Positions 45,770 to 56,629 of a stretch of 64,000 nt of DNA are shown piece after piece. The DNA lies in NCBI GenBank assembly GCA_021292165.1, contig JAHFWL010001298.1:62001-126000 (forward strand), written 5' to 3'. The notes below the pieces were generated by a model, which saw only the letters and a program-made list of their open reading frames with translations, searched no databases and was not told where the DNA came from. This stretch comes from Shinisaurus crocodilurus (taxonomy: Eukaryota > Chordata > Lepidosauria > Squamata > Shinisauridae). How positions within the stretch are numbered: position 1 is the stretch's first letter; each line of letters begins with the position of its first letter. Both the position numbers and the translations under genes were made by a program.

Positions 45770-46140
45770 GCACCAACTCTGGTGTGCTTTAGACGCTGAT
45801 TAAAGACGCAGGCCTTCCTTGACTGTGCCGCTGCTGCCCAGTTTGTTAATTATGGTATCAAAGTACCTGATCTTAATGTTTTTTAATAAAGGTTTTAATG
45901 TATTTAATTATTTTATGGTGCAATCCTATGCTTGTTTAGACAGGAAAAGGTGCTACAACACCCAGCATTCCCCAGCCAGCCATGCTGGGAATTGCAGGAC
46001 TTTTTTTTTTTTCAGCCTTCACATGCATAGGGTTGTGCCCTTAATGTATTTTCTTCATAAACCACTTAGATATATTTTTAAATATGATGAGCGCTACATA
46101 AATCTATTAAATAAAAGCAATAAATTCATATTAAAAACTA
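45770..46140 (+). mobile_element. L2-like LINE 3' end interrupted by a MITE
   Basis: The text gacgcaggccttccttgact and ataaaggttttaatgtattt resumes after the Harbinger MITE (45916-46040) with ttaatgtattttcttcataa and runs into a tail ending aaataaaagc. The TTA target lies within this LINE. Confidence 0.55.
45916..46040. mobile_element. Harbinger-type foldback MITE (125 bp), degraded
   Basis: The TIR tggtgcaatcctatgc and its right partner gcatagggttgtgccc are flanked by TTA (45913-45915 and 46041-46043). One side of the core (cacccagcattccccagcca) is retained; the other is eroded. Confidence 0.88.
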
Positions 46141-46279
46141 CATTGAAGCAACATTAAAACCACTAGGATATGAGATCAGATTGCCAGATACATGCAATAT
46201 ACCCAGCCCTGGATAGATTCAAAGGCTACTTGTGATCCGTGGTGTAGCTGTATATTTTGAAGTGCAGCTGTTCATCATA

Positions 46280-46512
46280 TATTTATTTATTTATTATATT
46301 TATACCCCTCTTTTTTCCTGCAAGGAACTCAAAGGCGGCTTACATAATCCTCCTCCTCCTCCTCTCCATTTTATCCTCATAACAACCCTGTGATGTAGGT
46401 TAGGCTGAGAAAGTGACTGGCCCAAAGTCACCTCGTGAGTTTCATGGCCGAGCGGGGACTAGAACCCGGATCTCCCGAGTCCCAGTCCAACACTCTCACC
46501 ACTACGCCATGA
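46280..46512 (-). mobile_element. Sauria-type SINE
   Basis: Reverse copy: the tail ttttttcctgcaaggaactc at the left, ggcttacataatcctcctcc in the middle, and the head with ctagaacccggatctcccga and cactctcaccactacgccat at the right. Confidence 0.9.
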
Positions 46513-47956
46513 TAGTCCCCATAGCCACACACCCAAAGAGCATCCAAAAATGCAGACAGCTGTCTTGATCCATCCATATCTTTCTCTCTTGCACGCACAC
46601 ACACATACACACACCTATCAAATTAAAAATGAACTATAAAACTTGCTGAATCCCTATAGTCATATTATGTTTTCAGGAGGAACACGCCACATGATTCAGT
46701 TAATCAATGTAGTAGACCTAAGATGCATCTTCTGAGCACTGCAGCTGGACTAGCATCCTCCCTTTCAGTGCTGCCCGCATGGGGCTCCCACAGAAGGGCC
46801 TCGGGAACTAATCAAGTTGGCACAACTGCAGCAGTACTTATTGGGTGGCACCCGTTGCCGTTTATAACTTTCCCTCTGAAGAGTTAATTGACAGACCAAA
46901 GCACTTCTGTATGCACATGCATGCCCATATGCGTATTTTTGCTCGGTGGGTGCCAGCATTTTTCCCTTATAAGGAATGACATATGTGACAACTGACAGTT
47001 GCAAATGGCAAGAACAGGTGTCTGATTACACATAATATCATCATTATTTACTAAGCCGCATTTGAGCTTCTTACAAATTAGAGAGGTTTAAAAAAAGAAA
47101 AAAACAGGAACACCCCCCCCCCAAAGATATAACAAGTTGTAGGTGACCCAGACAGAGTTGTCTAAAAGTAAATGCTGTTTTAACTATTGTGACAGGACAA
47201 TATAGTATGTTAGATAATTTTCTACTCCCCCCCACAATGTACGTGCCTAAGAAACTCAAAACAGCTTGAGTTAATTCAGAGCAGAGAGTTGTCTGCCTGC
47301 AGCCAAGGTACCCTTATGGCTTTGACTTCAGGCTTTGACTCATCTCAGGCTCTTAGTGTCTGAAAACCACATATGCCATCATTACATCCATCCATCCATT
47401 TTTAAATATGCTACCTTTCCAGTTTCTTCTTCAACGACAACAAGAACAAATCTCTGCTGCTCAATGGCCAAAAAACATAAGACTGAGTAAAAGGCTCCCA
47501 GTGTCTGTGCCATTAGCAATGTGGCACTGAAAACAAAAACAGAAGTGAAGAAGAGCCCTTAAACTGTATGAGGTTTTAGGATAAGGGACTGCCCATGCAT
47601 CCTGGGAGACCCATCCAACTAGCAGTGGTGCAATCTTGCAATACTAGCAGGGGTGGAGGATTAAATGGGGTGGGCAGGGTAGAACCAGGGGGTCAGAGCT
47701 GTCCAGTTTTGCTTTACTTAGCAGGGCAAATGCTACTGTAGAGTGGCCACTTACACATCCCCAAAAAAGAGGAAATGCATCATGAAAAAAGAGGATATAC
47801 AGATTTCAATAAAACATCAGACTTGCACACCAATCTCAAATGGATACATACATGGATATTTGGTCTGCCTTTGTTGAAGCTTATGTATAATTGATATATT
47901 CAAATCTATGTAGTTATGTATGTATATGTGCATGTGTGTGTGCGCGCACATCTTGT
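46513..47956. other. No gene; minor simple repeats
   Basis: Contains a short AC-rich run near 46596 and ATCC units near 47385. No recognisable element. Confidence 0.4.
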
Positions 47957-47982
47957 GAGTGTGTGTGTGTGTGTGTGTGTGT
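47957..47982. repeat. (GT)n microsatellite
   Basis: Thirteen GT units immediately before the tRNA-Ala SINE. Confidence 0.95.
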
Positions 47983-48175
47983 AGGAAGACAGGAAGCTGC
48001 CTTATACTGAGTCAGGCCATTGGTCCATCTAGTCCAGTATTGTTGACACTGACTGGCAGCAATGGCTCTCCATGTTTTCAGGCAGGAATTTTTCCAGCCA
48101 TACCTGGAGATGCCAGGAATTGAACCTGGGACCTTCTGTATGCAAAGCCGCTGCTCTGCCACTGAGCCACAGCCC

Positions 48176-48178
<3 letters not shown>
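47983..48178 (-). mobile_element. tRNA-Ala-derived SINE, second copy
   Basis: The minus strand has the tRNA-like head with ggctcagtggcagagcagcg and B box ggttcaattcc, and the body ends near ataaggcagcttcct. Microsatellites flank both sides. Confidence 0.88.

Positions 48179-48213
<35 letters not shown>
48179..48213. repeat. (AT)n microsatellite
   Basis: About 17 AT units adjoining the SINE head. Confidence 0.95.
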
Positions 48214-48216
<3 letters not shown>

Positions 48217-48223
48217 CATATAT

Positions 48224-48333
48224 ATTTATTTTTATTGTATGTTAAAATGAAAAAAAGCATAACAAAAAAAATTATATATATATAATTTTTTTGTTATGCT
48301 TTTGTTTCGTTTTAACATACAATAAAAATAAAT
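48224..48333. repeat. AT-rich inverted repeat (110 bp)
   Basis: The arms (attgtatgttaaaatgaaaa ... ttttaacatacaat) are about 50 bp, nearly perfect, meeting at a tatatatata centre. It could be a small MITE or a cruciform-forming repeat; no TIR family was recognised. Confidence 0.85.
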
Positions 48334-48877
48334 CAAAAGAAGACTTGCATGCACTAATTTATATGTATAGATGCACATTTAGAAATACTATCATTTTAAT
48401 AGAAAAACAGTATATCTCACCATAGTGGGGAAGTCTGTGACCAGTTGACCTGTGTGCCTGCTCAGTCTGCTGTTGAGGTCCTAACTGTGGACGGGCAGCT
48501 TCAAGGCCTCTGCTCTCTCTTCTTAGGGATCTTTAAACCAGACAGCCATAGAAAGAGAGCACACCTTTAAATAGAGGACTGTCCTTGGACAGCCCTTCAT
48601 ATAGAGGACTGAGCTCTGTAAAGTAGGATACATGGCAGCCGTAGCTCAGTCCTATGCGCGTTTACTCAAAAGTAAGCCACACGTAAGTATGCGTAAGATT
48701 GTAGCATACAAGTTGCAGCCGAGGGCAAGACTGGGCTGTAAATCAGCCCCAGTCCAAGTATTTCAAGCTTACCTACTTTGTGGACTCGGGTATCTGCTGC
48801 AGGCCAAGCAAGGAGCTGAACTAGGGCTTGTATGCTGTTGAACCATCTTTCCTCCTGAGACAGTCAACAGTAGTATA
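48334..48877. other. No gene; MITE scrap
   Basis: The phrase gcgcgtttactcaaaagtaa near 48655 belongs to the short Harbinger-type MITE family seen at 56630. Nothing else is assigned. Confidence 0.4.
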
Positions 48878-49926
48878 CAGTAGTACCTTGGATTACGAGC
48901 ATAATTCGTTCCGGAACCATGCTCGTAATCCAAAAAACACGCATATCGAAGAGAGTTTCCCCATTAGAAATAATGGGAACTCAGATGATTCGTTCCACAA
49001 GCATTTAATCTCTGCTTTGCCGGCTCCCTGGCAGGGAGCCCCATGGAGGGAGCTGGCAAAGCAATGATTAAATGCTTGTGGAATGAATTCCTGGGAGCCG
49101 GCACAGCAGCGCGAGGCACCTGCAGAGCAAGCGGCTGCGCTGCGCCACACCTCCACTCGCTCTGCGGGTGCCTCCCGCGCTGCCGTGCTGGCTCCCAGGC
49201 AGGGAAGCGGCAGCGCGAGGCGCCAGCAGAGCGAGCGGCCGCGCCTGGCCTCCGCGGCTCCCTGCCAGGCTGCCGGCAAAGCACTACCAGCTCCATGGCA
49301 GGGCGCTGCGTGGAGGCGCTCTCACCGCTCCCTGCCTTTTCTTTTCCAGCAGCAGCTTGCCTCTCCGCAGCGAGCCGCCCGCGCCGCCGGTCCCGTCGTG
49401 TCACTTCCGGGGGGAGATGACGTGACGGGACCAGCGATGGCAGCGCGGGCGGCTCGCTGAGGGGAGGCGAGCCTCTGCTGGAAAAGAAAAGGGAGCCACA
49501 TGGAGAAGAAAAGGGAGCCGCTTTTCCAGCAGCGGCTCGCCTCTCCGCAGCGAGCCGCCCGCACCGCCGGTCCCGTCGCGTCACTTCCGGATGCGACGGG
49601 ATCGCCGATGGCAGCGTGGGCGGCTCGCCTCCCCTCAGCGAGCCGCCGCTGGAAAAGAAAAGGTAGGGAGCGGTGGGAGCGCCTCCACGCAGCTCCCTGC
49701 CATGGAGCTGGCAATGCTTTGCCGGCTCCCTGGCAGGGAGCCGCGGAGGCCAGGCGCGGCCGCTCGTTCTGCGCCGGCTTCCGGGCGGCTCCACGCGGCA
49801 GCGAGTAACCCGGTGTGCTCGTTTTGCAAGACCTCGCTCGTTTAGCGAGTCAAAATTTTTGCAAAACTTTTGCTCGTCTTTCAAAATGCTCGCACACCGG
49901 GTTACTCGTAATCCAAGGTATTACTG
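48878..49926 (-). mobile_element. Large Tigger/pogo-like element with GC-rich filler (1049 bp)
   Basis: The TIRs cagtagtaccttggattacg and its complement are flanked by TA (48876-48877 and 49927-49928). Subterminal text (ataattcgttccggaacc) matches the smaller elements. The middle 0.8 kb is very GC-rich, with several internal direct and inverted repeats (ctccctggcagggagcc, cgcctctccgcagcgagccg) and two copies of the gtcccgtcg-gtcacttccgg block at 49389 and 49569. There is no transposase; open frames in many phases reflect absence of AT-rich stops. Confidence 0.9.
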
Positions 49927-50794
49927 TAATGCATGCCACTTGCAGAGTGGGTTGGTTTGTGCCAAGCATCTGTTCAAGCCAGTTACTGGATACTTCATCT
50001 GGATTTGGTTAATTAGCATTACTAATCATTCCATCTTGCTGAAAGAAGAAAGAGAATAAATAGAAATTTTCAATTAATTTCCTGCCTGCCACAGAAAAGC
50101 CCAGTGGTGACAATGTGCCATGGACTGTATTTACCATGAGTTTCCAAGGATGGGGGTAGAGAGCTTCAGGTCTCTTAACCAATTGACTGAGAAAAGTCTG
50201 TTTGGTTCCCCCCCCTCCATAAACACCTTTGGCATTATTTACTTTCCATCAGTGTGTGTGTGTGGGGGGAGAATCCCCTTACAGCATGTTCAGGATATTA
50301 GGAAAGTAAAGAGGCAATCTATACCAGCAAAAGGTAAGATATTGAAACTAACTTCCCTGCAGCAGAAGTCTTTCACATGGAGGTAATATTTTAGAATGAA
50401 GGAATTGATTTCCAAGCCTGTGTAGCCGTGTGTTGCATTCATAAGAGAAGATATTTGATGGGGGAAAGTCAACATGAAAGGCAATATCAGATTTCATAGG
50501 CTATGAAGTATGCAGTAGACTAATATTGAATAAATCCACCATGACAATGAATGAGAAGTTGTAGAATTTTTTTTTTTTTGCAAGGCCTATTTTCCCACTC
50601 CTCTCTGGAGATCAGCCAGTTAACTCCTATTGTATGCACATTTCCCTTCAAATGATTCCATCTTTAAATTGATTAACTGTAGTGATCTTTCTCAGTTCTT
50701 TTTTATTTGGTGTCTATAGTTCCTGAATAACTGGCTTTCACAGTATCAAAGATTTGGTTTACATCTGGGGAGTGTGTGGATACTGGTATTTAGA
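49927..50794. other. No recognisable gene or repeat
   Basis: Single-copy-looking, with a short GT-rich tract near 50250. Confidence 0.4.
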
Positions 50795-50872
50795 GGATCT
50801 TGCATTGGAAGAGAGAATTGAACTAGCTGTTGATCTGTGGGCTCCTTCTAGTCCCATGATCCTACCATTATT
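50795..50872 (+). mobile_element. CR1 3' end fragment, diverged
   Basis: The phrases gaattgaactagctgttgat and gggctccttctagtcccatg align with the CR1 terminus seen at 33768. Confidence 0.55.
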
Positions 50873-51250
50873 TATTTATTTATGTATTTGATTTGTACCC
50901 TGCCTTTCTATCAAGAAGATGGCACTCAAGGCAGCTATTACCTAAATTCCTCCCACAAATGCATTTCTGAGTGTAAGACTGAGGGTCAATTTTTCAGTGG
51001 CATAATGCTAAATTTTAAACTGTCAATACCTGGGATGGAGTGTGATATAGCTTTCCCTGGAAGTAACAGGGCCTTCCACAACAAGTGGTGGAACTCTAAT
51101 CCTGTCAGCTGTTGTACAACCATACCTGTGCAACTTCACCTGTTGCCCAAAGATATCTGTACAACCTCCTCACCTCTTCTCACTAGGGTGTAATTTAAGC
51201 CATGGTGTTAGTCTCAGAATCTGTTTTCAAAGTCAGGATTCATGCGAAGT
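50873..51250. other. LINE tail fragment and unassigned sequence
   Basis: At 50876-50942 the reversed tail gatttgtaccctgcctttct plus atggcactcaaggcagctat repeats the one in the 895/2604 direct repeats. The rest is unknown. Confidence 0.5.
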
Positions 51251-51294
51251 TATCCATCTATCCATCCATCCATCCATCCATCCATCCATCCATC
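51251..51294. repeat. (ATCC)n microsatellite
   Basis: Tandem ATCC/ATCT units. Confidence 0.95.
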
Positions 51295-51309
51295 ATCTAT
51301 CTATAATAA

Positions 51310-51590
51310 TAAAATAGAACGTGTGTCTGTCTTTTAGTGCCGTAGCTCCAATGCCATGAAACACATATAGATCTATACCTAAATATTTAATTATATTTTT
51401 TATCTTTATATCAACTTTCTTTTTTTAAATCCTACCCTTTCCTCCATTTTACTATAATTAAATAACATAATCTCAGATTTATCCCAATTAACTTTTAACC
51501 CCGTTACTTCCCTAAATTAATCTAAATGTTTCTCTAACCAATCCCAGTTTTACATGGGCTTTTCCAGTGTTAACAAAATATCATCTGCAA
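51310..51590 (-). pseudogene. L1 LINE reverse transcriptase fragment
   Basis: On the minus strand the sequence starts at the catalytic FADD box (FADDILLTLEKP) and continues as NWDWLEKHLD and VNWDKSEIMLFNYSKMEE, the L1 RT palm and thumb. The upstream part is replaced by the hAT-like element at 51596. Confidence 0.8.
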
Positions 51591-51595
51591 AAAAA

Positions 51596-52063
51596 AGGGA
51601 TGTAGCCGAGCACGGGCGCGGACACGAGTGAGGCCCGAACTGGGCCTGCTCGTGTCCACGCGGGCTTTTCCTTTACCTGCCTCGCCACCCGCTGGTCCCA
51701 TCGCGTCACTTCCGGCGCCCGCACTGGACCCCCGCGGTCTGTTTTTGGCGGGGGAAACCAGGGCAATAGGGCTGTTTAAGCCCTGTTGCCCTGGTTCCCC
51801 CCGCCAAAACTGAGCATGGGGGGGGTCCAGGATGGACGCGATGGAGCAGCTCCGGTGGCGGCGGTGGCACACAGGGGACCAGGTAGGGCAGTGGTGTGGG
51901 GGCGGGGGGTCCTGCGGTGGTGGGGGGCGGGGGGGGTCGAGCGGCGGCGGCTCGAGCGGCACTGAGAATGCTCCGCGCCGCTCTGAAGAGTGGGATTGGG
52001 CCGCTGCAGAGGGCTGAGCTGCGGAGAACCACGAGCCTACTTAAGGCTCGTGATACATCCCTA
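51596..52063. mobile_element. GC-rich hAT-like element (468 bp)
   Basis: The TIRs agggatgtagccgagcacg and its approximate complement ctcgtgatacatcccta are Ac-type hAT ends. No TSD is visible, since the left flank is poly-A. The interior holds the tggtcccatcgcgtcacttc block (51694-51715) and the 87-bp palindrome at 51732-51818 that is shared with the 44143 element. It lies between L1 and another LINE fragment. Confidence 0.7.
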
Positions 52064-52069
52064 ACCTTA

Positions 52070-52450
52070 TCCCGTTTTTTTTTTTTAATGTTAAGTGAGA
52101 GACCAAGTTTTTCGTATGCTTCTGCAAAAGCATTTAGGATAGTTTGGAGATCATCCTCTGAATGTGCGGAGACCACATTATCATCAGCATACTGAAGTTC
52201 CACAACGGAGGTTGTAATTACCTTACTTTTTGCTTTCTGCCATCTGTTCGATATATAATTCCCACACCAGTGGGAAGTTTCCCCTCGACAAGATGTAAAA
52301 TCATGGCGATGAAAATAGCAAATATTGTTGGGGCGATAACACATCCCTGTTTAGCACCTGATCCCACTTTAAATGGAGCACAATGAGAGCCATTGTTGTC
52401 CAAAACCGTTGCCGTCATGTTGTCATGGAGAAGTCGCAAGATATTCACAA
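52070..52450 (-). pseudogene. Non-LTR reverse transcriptase fragment, clade uncertain
   Basis: The minus-strand frames encode FKVGSGAKQGCVIAPTIFAI (RT block with KQGC) and VVELQYADDNVVSAHSEDDL followed by LGLSLNIKKKK. The YADDN box and SEDDLQ phrase differ from the L2, CR1 and L1 fragments elsewhere here, so a fourth LINE clade is represented. One frame shift separates the two parts. Confidence 0.8.
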
Positions 52451-52874
52451 ATTTATTGTTCTCTACCCAGCCAGCAATAAAGACGCATGTTTGTTTGCCT
52501 GCAGTAAGACGTTAGAGTTTGTTTATTCAGCAGTTATGATGGGTGCAGGATTGGGTGCTTATTGCTAAAGGGTGAAATAAAGGTCTAACTTACAGTGATC
52601 TGAAAAAAATATCTACCCTAAGTTACCCTTTACTCTTTTAAAGCACTTTCCAATTCATAATCATGGTGGCTATTTTTTCTTCTTCTTCTTGAGTACTTGA
52701 TGGCAAAGGATGAAAACAGGCCTAGAGGACTAAAAATACTGCTATGCACCCTGCAGTTGGTTGGCTGGCCACCTAGGCTGTAACTCAAGCTTAATTTCTA
52801 ACTTTCCCAGTGTGTGCAGCTCAGCAAGAGGCCTTTTCAGGGTTTCTGGGCAGAAAAATCGACACAGCAACTAG

Positions 52875-52913
<39 letters not shown>

Positions 52914-53093
52914 AGTTGCTTTCCATAATTAGTTTCCAATCGTTTAGTTAGTCCTTTATATAACAACCAGTTAAAAAGTCTTTCCTTGCTTGTCTAACAG
53001 GAAGGAAAATCTAAAGGTCAGGAACAAGACTACGAGGGACCCTCAAAGAGGAGTTAACAAACACACCCTGAAGTATTCATTTTCTCTCTGGTC
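52451..53093. other. No gene; (TA)n run
   Basis: The TA run lies at 52877-52911. The rest shows no recognised family. Confidence 0.45.
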
Positions 53094-53101
53094 GTCCCTA
53101 A

Positions 53102-53473
53102 TAGAGCTGTATAAACGAGCCTCGCCGGGCAAAACGGAGGCCGAAATTGGCCCCGCTCATGCCCGGCGAGGCCTTACCTTTTTCTTCGGGGCGGCTCGCC
53201 TCTCCGCGGTGAATTGCCCGCGCGGCCTGCTCCGGTCCCATCACGTCACTTCTGGGACCGGAAATGACGCGACAGGCGCGTTCTGCACCTGCGCAGGGTC
53301 CCGTCACGTCATTTCCGGTCCCGGAAGTGACGCGATAGGACTGGAGAAGGCGGATCAAGCGGCGCAGAGAAGTTCTCCGCGCCGCTCAGAAGATCGGGTC
53401 GGGGGGCGCGCCCCCATGGAGAATCGAGTTGGGGGCACGGAGAGCCCCCGACTCAGGTTTGGATGCACCTCTA
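53102..53473. mobile_element. GC-rich hAT-like element (372 bp)
   Basis: The ends tagagctgtata and gatgcacctcta are inverted, and a perfect 8-bp TSD gtccctaa flanks the element (53094-53101 and 53474-53481). It contains a palindrome near 53123-53172 similar to that inside the Tigger-like elements and two copies of the gtcccgtcacgtcatttccg block (53234-53274, 53297-53338). There is no transposase. Confidence 0.92.
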
Positions 53474-53481
53474 GTCCCTAA

Positions 53482-54198
53482 ATTTGTAGTATGGACAAGT
53501 TTGTTTTTCAGGTGGAATCTAAAATTGAGATTCCCTTCCCCTAGCCTGGCCCTCACATCCTCTCCACCAGTGGGTGGGGTGGGGTGGAGTGGGGGGACTG
53601 GTTGGCATTATGCTCCTCTCCCACGCCCCCCACCCCGAATGCCCCACCTAGAAATGTGACTGCCCCATCTAACAAGGAAGGCTGGCTACAAGGCTGTATG
53701 CATGTAATTTGTACTTGGACAATTTTACTTGGTGCTGCATGAGAATCAAAGCTGCACATGAAGCATGCTCAGCTACATGTCCTGCGTTAACCACAGGATG
53801 GCACTGAGAAGGCTAAAAGTGTTAGAAAAATTGACATGGTGTAAGAATGAAGTTCCAGTAGACACGTGTATTGAACAAGGCTGTACATAGCAGCAGCATC
53901 ATGTAAGGATAAAAAGTAATAAGCCTTTAGTTTTAAAATGCATGTCTGGCTACTGGCCAGTGCCAAGTTCTGCCAGTTGGCAACAAGCCCAGACAGTGTT
54001 CCCTTGCATAGATACTTTTTATCTATCATTCGGTTCTCTCTGCCAAAAAAGCAACCTTGGCACACAATGCACTTTACAGACAAGTTGGGAAAATTCCCCT
54101 ACTACAGGCTGTTTTTCAGACAACAGACAGACAAAATAGATTTCTTAAAATCCATTTAATAATATGGCAATCTGTTAAACATAGTAGTATTTCTGATA
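53482..54198. other. No recognisable feature
   Basis: Short frames without domains; G-rich near 53570-53600. Confidence 0.4.
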
Positions 54199-54456
54199 CA
54201 GTAATACCTTGAATTGCAAGTAACTTGGTCTGAAAGCGTTTTGCAAGACAAGCAATTTTTAAAAATAATTTTTTACTTGATAAACAAGCGACGTCTTGCA
54301 AGACAAGGTAGGGATGTAACCGCTCACCTCAAGCGGGCGTAGCGGGCCGAAATCAGCCCCACTCACGCCCGCCAGAGACTCGCTTTGATATAAGAGTGTT
54401 TTGGATTACAAGCACGTTTCCGGAACAAATTATGCTCTCAATCCAAGGTATTACTG
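54199..54456 (+). mobile_element. Tigger/pogo-like MITE (258 bp)
   Basis: The TIRs cagtaataccttgaattgca and its partner are flanked by TA. The interior is as in the 20755 element, including gtagggatgtaaccgctcac and the GC-rich palindrome. Confidence 0.9.
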
Positions 54457-54508
54457 TACTGGGAATTGTAGGCCAAAGACATTTGGGGACCCAAGAGTGG
54501 GGAACACT
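54457..54508. mobile_element. Half of a 135-bp hAT-type MITE
   Basis: The text gggaattgtaggccaaagac and ggacccaagagtggggaaca is the right half of the 27048 family. It directly follows the TA of the Tigger-like element, which probably inserted into it. Confidence 0.7.
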
Positions 54509-54850
54509 GTCCTAGACTGAGATATTCACATAGGACACATAAGGAAAAACTTTATACTCAGTGTGCGTGCAAAGGGTCCCAGTTTCACCAAGGCTGAGAA
54601 AGACTCCTAATCTGAAACCCTAGAGAACTGCTGCCAATCAGTGTGACCTGGCATGATAGGACTCTGAGTTAAAGCTACGTAAAGGCCTAATCCTATGCAT
54701 GTTTGGACAGACAAAGGTCCTGCAGGTCCCAGCATTCCCTGGCCAGCAGGGGTGGCATTGGAGAGTGGTCCACAAGGGCTAGAACCCTAAAATCTCTGGG
54801 ATTTTAGACCCAGAGATTTTAGCAGGACCACCCTGCTGTCCATAGGCACT
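54509..54850. other. Harbinger MITE half-copy and unassigned sequence
   Basis: At about 54679-54745 the phrases taatcctatgcatgtttgga and cagcattccctggccagcag match one arm of the 26657/32185 Harbinger-type family; the other arm is missing. Confidence 0.55.
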
Positions 54851-55562
54851 TGTTAAGGTAAAAGTCCAGAGGCCCTGATGAACTCTGTTGCATCCCTGCT
54901 GGATGAACTGGCTTTTTGCCCACATACCACCTCCTGTTGCACCTGACCTTGCTTATCTGCTTTGATATTCCAGACAGGGAACCTTGAAGAGCCGTGTTGC
55001 TCTTTTGCTTTGATTGTGCTATTTCTTTGTTCTGAATGGTATGCCTGACCATCATATCTTCACCTCGGCTGCTAAAAGTGTATTTCCTTGTGCCAACTCC
55101 AAAAATACAAGCGAGAGAAGAGTCCCTTTGATTGATAAGAGGTACCAAGGGTAGCAGGCCTGATATCTCGGGTGACCTAAGAGGTCATGAGAAACATCAG
55201 CTTAGCCAAGAAAAAGACAGCCAGGTGGCCTTCTATCTAACTAGCGATTAAGACTTGCCATGTTCAAAGAAATGTATTTGATTGGTTGTTGTCATATTCG
55301 GGAAAATGTATCTGATTGGTTGGCATGTTTAAGCGACCGCATTTGATTTGCTGAAAATGAATACACCCATGAGTGAAAAGGGTATAAGAAAGTCTGCATG
55401 TCCCACCTTCCTTTGTTCAGCTTTTGATCCTGTTGTGAGCCACAGAGCTGAACCTTTTTGCGCAGAAAAAAAACTTTGAAAGACTCACTCCTGGGTGTGC
55501 TGCTTCTCTCTCCTCGAGTATTGGGTTCTCTGAGGAGAGGACTCAGAGCATATTTGCGCAAC
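54851..55562 (+). mobile_element. LTR-like sequence, retroviral type
   Basis: The ends TGTTAAGG and GCGCAACA could be LTR termini. Inside are three attggtt-like CCAAT boxes (about 55279-55345), a TATA-like gtataagaaag near 55382, and a 180-bp downstream part ending in CA. No TSD was found and no coding region is adjacent. The left boundary is uncertain. Confidence 0.5.
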
Positions 55563-55600
55563 AAAGGGACGGCTGGGCTTCTTCCTTCTAGACCTAACCA

Positions 55601-56073
55601 AAATTCATAGAAATGGCATATTCAGACATAGTGCATTCACAGCACAATTCTAGATATGTCTACTCAGAATTAAGTCCCATTGTTTTCAATGATGCTTACT
55701 CCCAGGTAAGTGTGTATAAGATTGGATGGTGTGTCCATGTGTTGTGTGGGGAGGACAGAATAGACGTTTTGAAATAAATAAAATTTCAGAATTAATCTGG
55801 GTTAAACCTATTCTCTATCTGGTCTACTCTGACTTAGTAAAGATTTCTTCCAGCGCTTCTGAAAAAATAAGCAGTATTTTTATATGGATTGTATTTTATT
55901 TATTTATTTTTAAATTAGCACACTTCTGTTTTTGTATCAAACTGACGTTTCGATTTTATACACACTTACCTGGGAGTAAGGCCCACTGAAAACAATGGAA
56001 CTCACTTCTGAGTAGACATATGAAGGACTGCACTGTGAATGCACTGTCTGAAATATGGCATTTCTATGAATTT
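55601..56073. repeat. Long inverted duplication, arms about 120 bp
   Basis: Left arm 55601-55720 and right arm 55957-56073 are reverse complements with moderate divergence and a 236-bp AT-rich spacer. Each arm carries a Harbinger-type MITE unit (tctactcagaattaagtccc) plus the same 40-bp flank (ttcatagaaatggcatattc), so more than the MITE was duplicated. Confidence 0.88.
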
Positions 56074-56629
56074 CAGTTGCAATCAAAATCCAATAAATAA
56101 CTTAAAACCAAATTATAAAATGCTGACTTTGGTTTACACATGAAGAGATGCAAGATCATCTCTGAAGACACACACAAAAAAGCAACATTGCCAGGTTCTG
56201 TCAAATTAAAATATGAGACAAATTAACCCTCATTAAGAATAAGCACCTGCATCACAGCCCACCAACTGTGAAAATAACAAGTCCACAAGCCAGAGGCCAT
56301 ATTTTCTTCACTCCTCATTAAACAAAATCACTGGATTTTGCTGAGCAATCCCTTATGATGAGTGTTGCAACAACAGACATTGCAACAACCTCTTGCAAAA
56401 GGTAATCTTAATAATAAATAAGATACAACTTGGATTTAGCAACTGCTAAGGATTTTTAAATGCAATCCTGCTTCTAGGACATGACATATTAGTCCAGCAC
56501 AAAGTCAGAAAGCATGACATATCAAGGACCATTGTACCAGTTTTGCATGCATAACCATCTCAGATCACTTTGATTGACAATAAGGCAGGTTCACCAGTTC
56601 AAATTAAGTGATGGCCATTATGCAACTCA
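56074..56629. other. No recognisable feature
   Basis: AT-rich and single-copy-looking. Confidence 0.4.

Noticed and set aside
48964..49884. 306-codon open frame on the minus strand, plus other long frames in the same stretch
   Set aside because: It lies in the GC-rich filler of a Tigger-like element, where several phases on both strands are open because TAA/TAG/TGA are rare. The peptide is Arg/Ala/Gly-rich with repeats and no domain.
51596..52063. CpG-island promoter of a host gene
   Set aside because: Terminal inverted repeats and the blocks shared with other elements show it is a mobile element; no adjacent first exon is seen.
54819..55148. 109-codon minus-strand frame
   Set aside because: It lies inside an LTR-like sequence in antisense and has no domain or codon signature.
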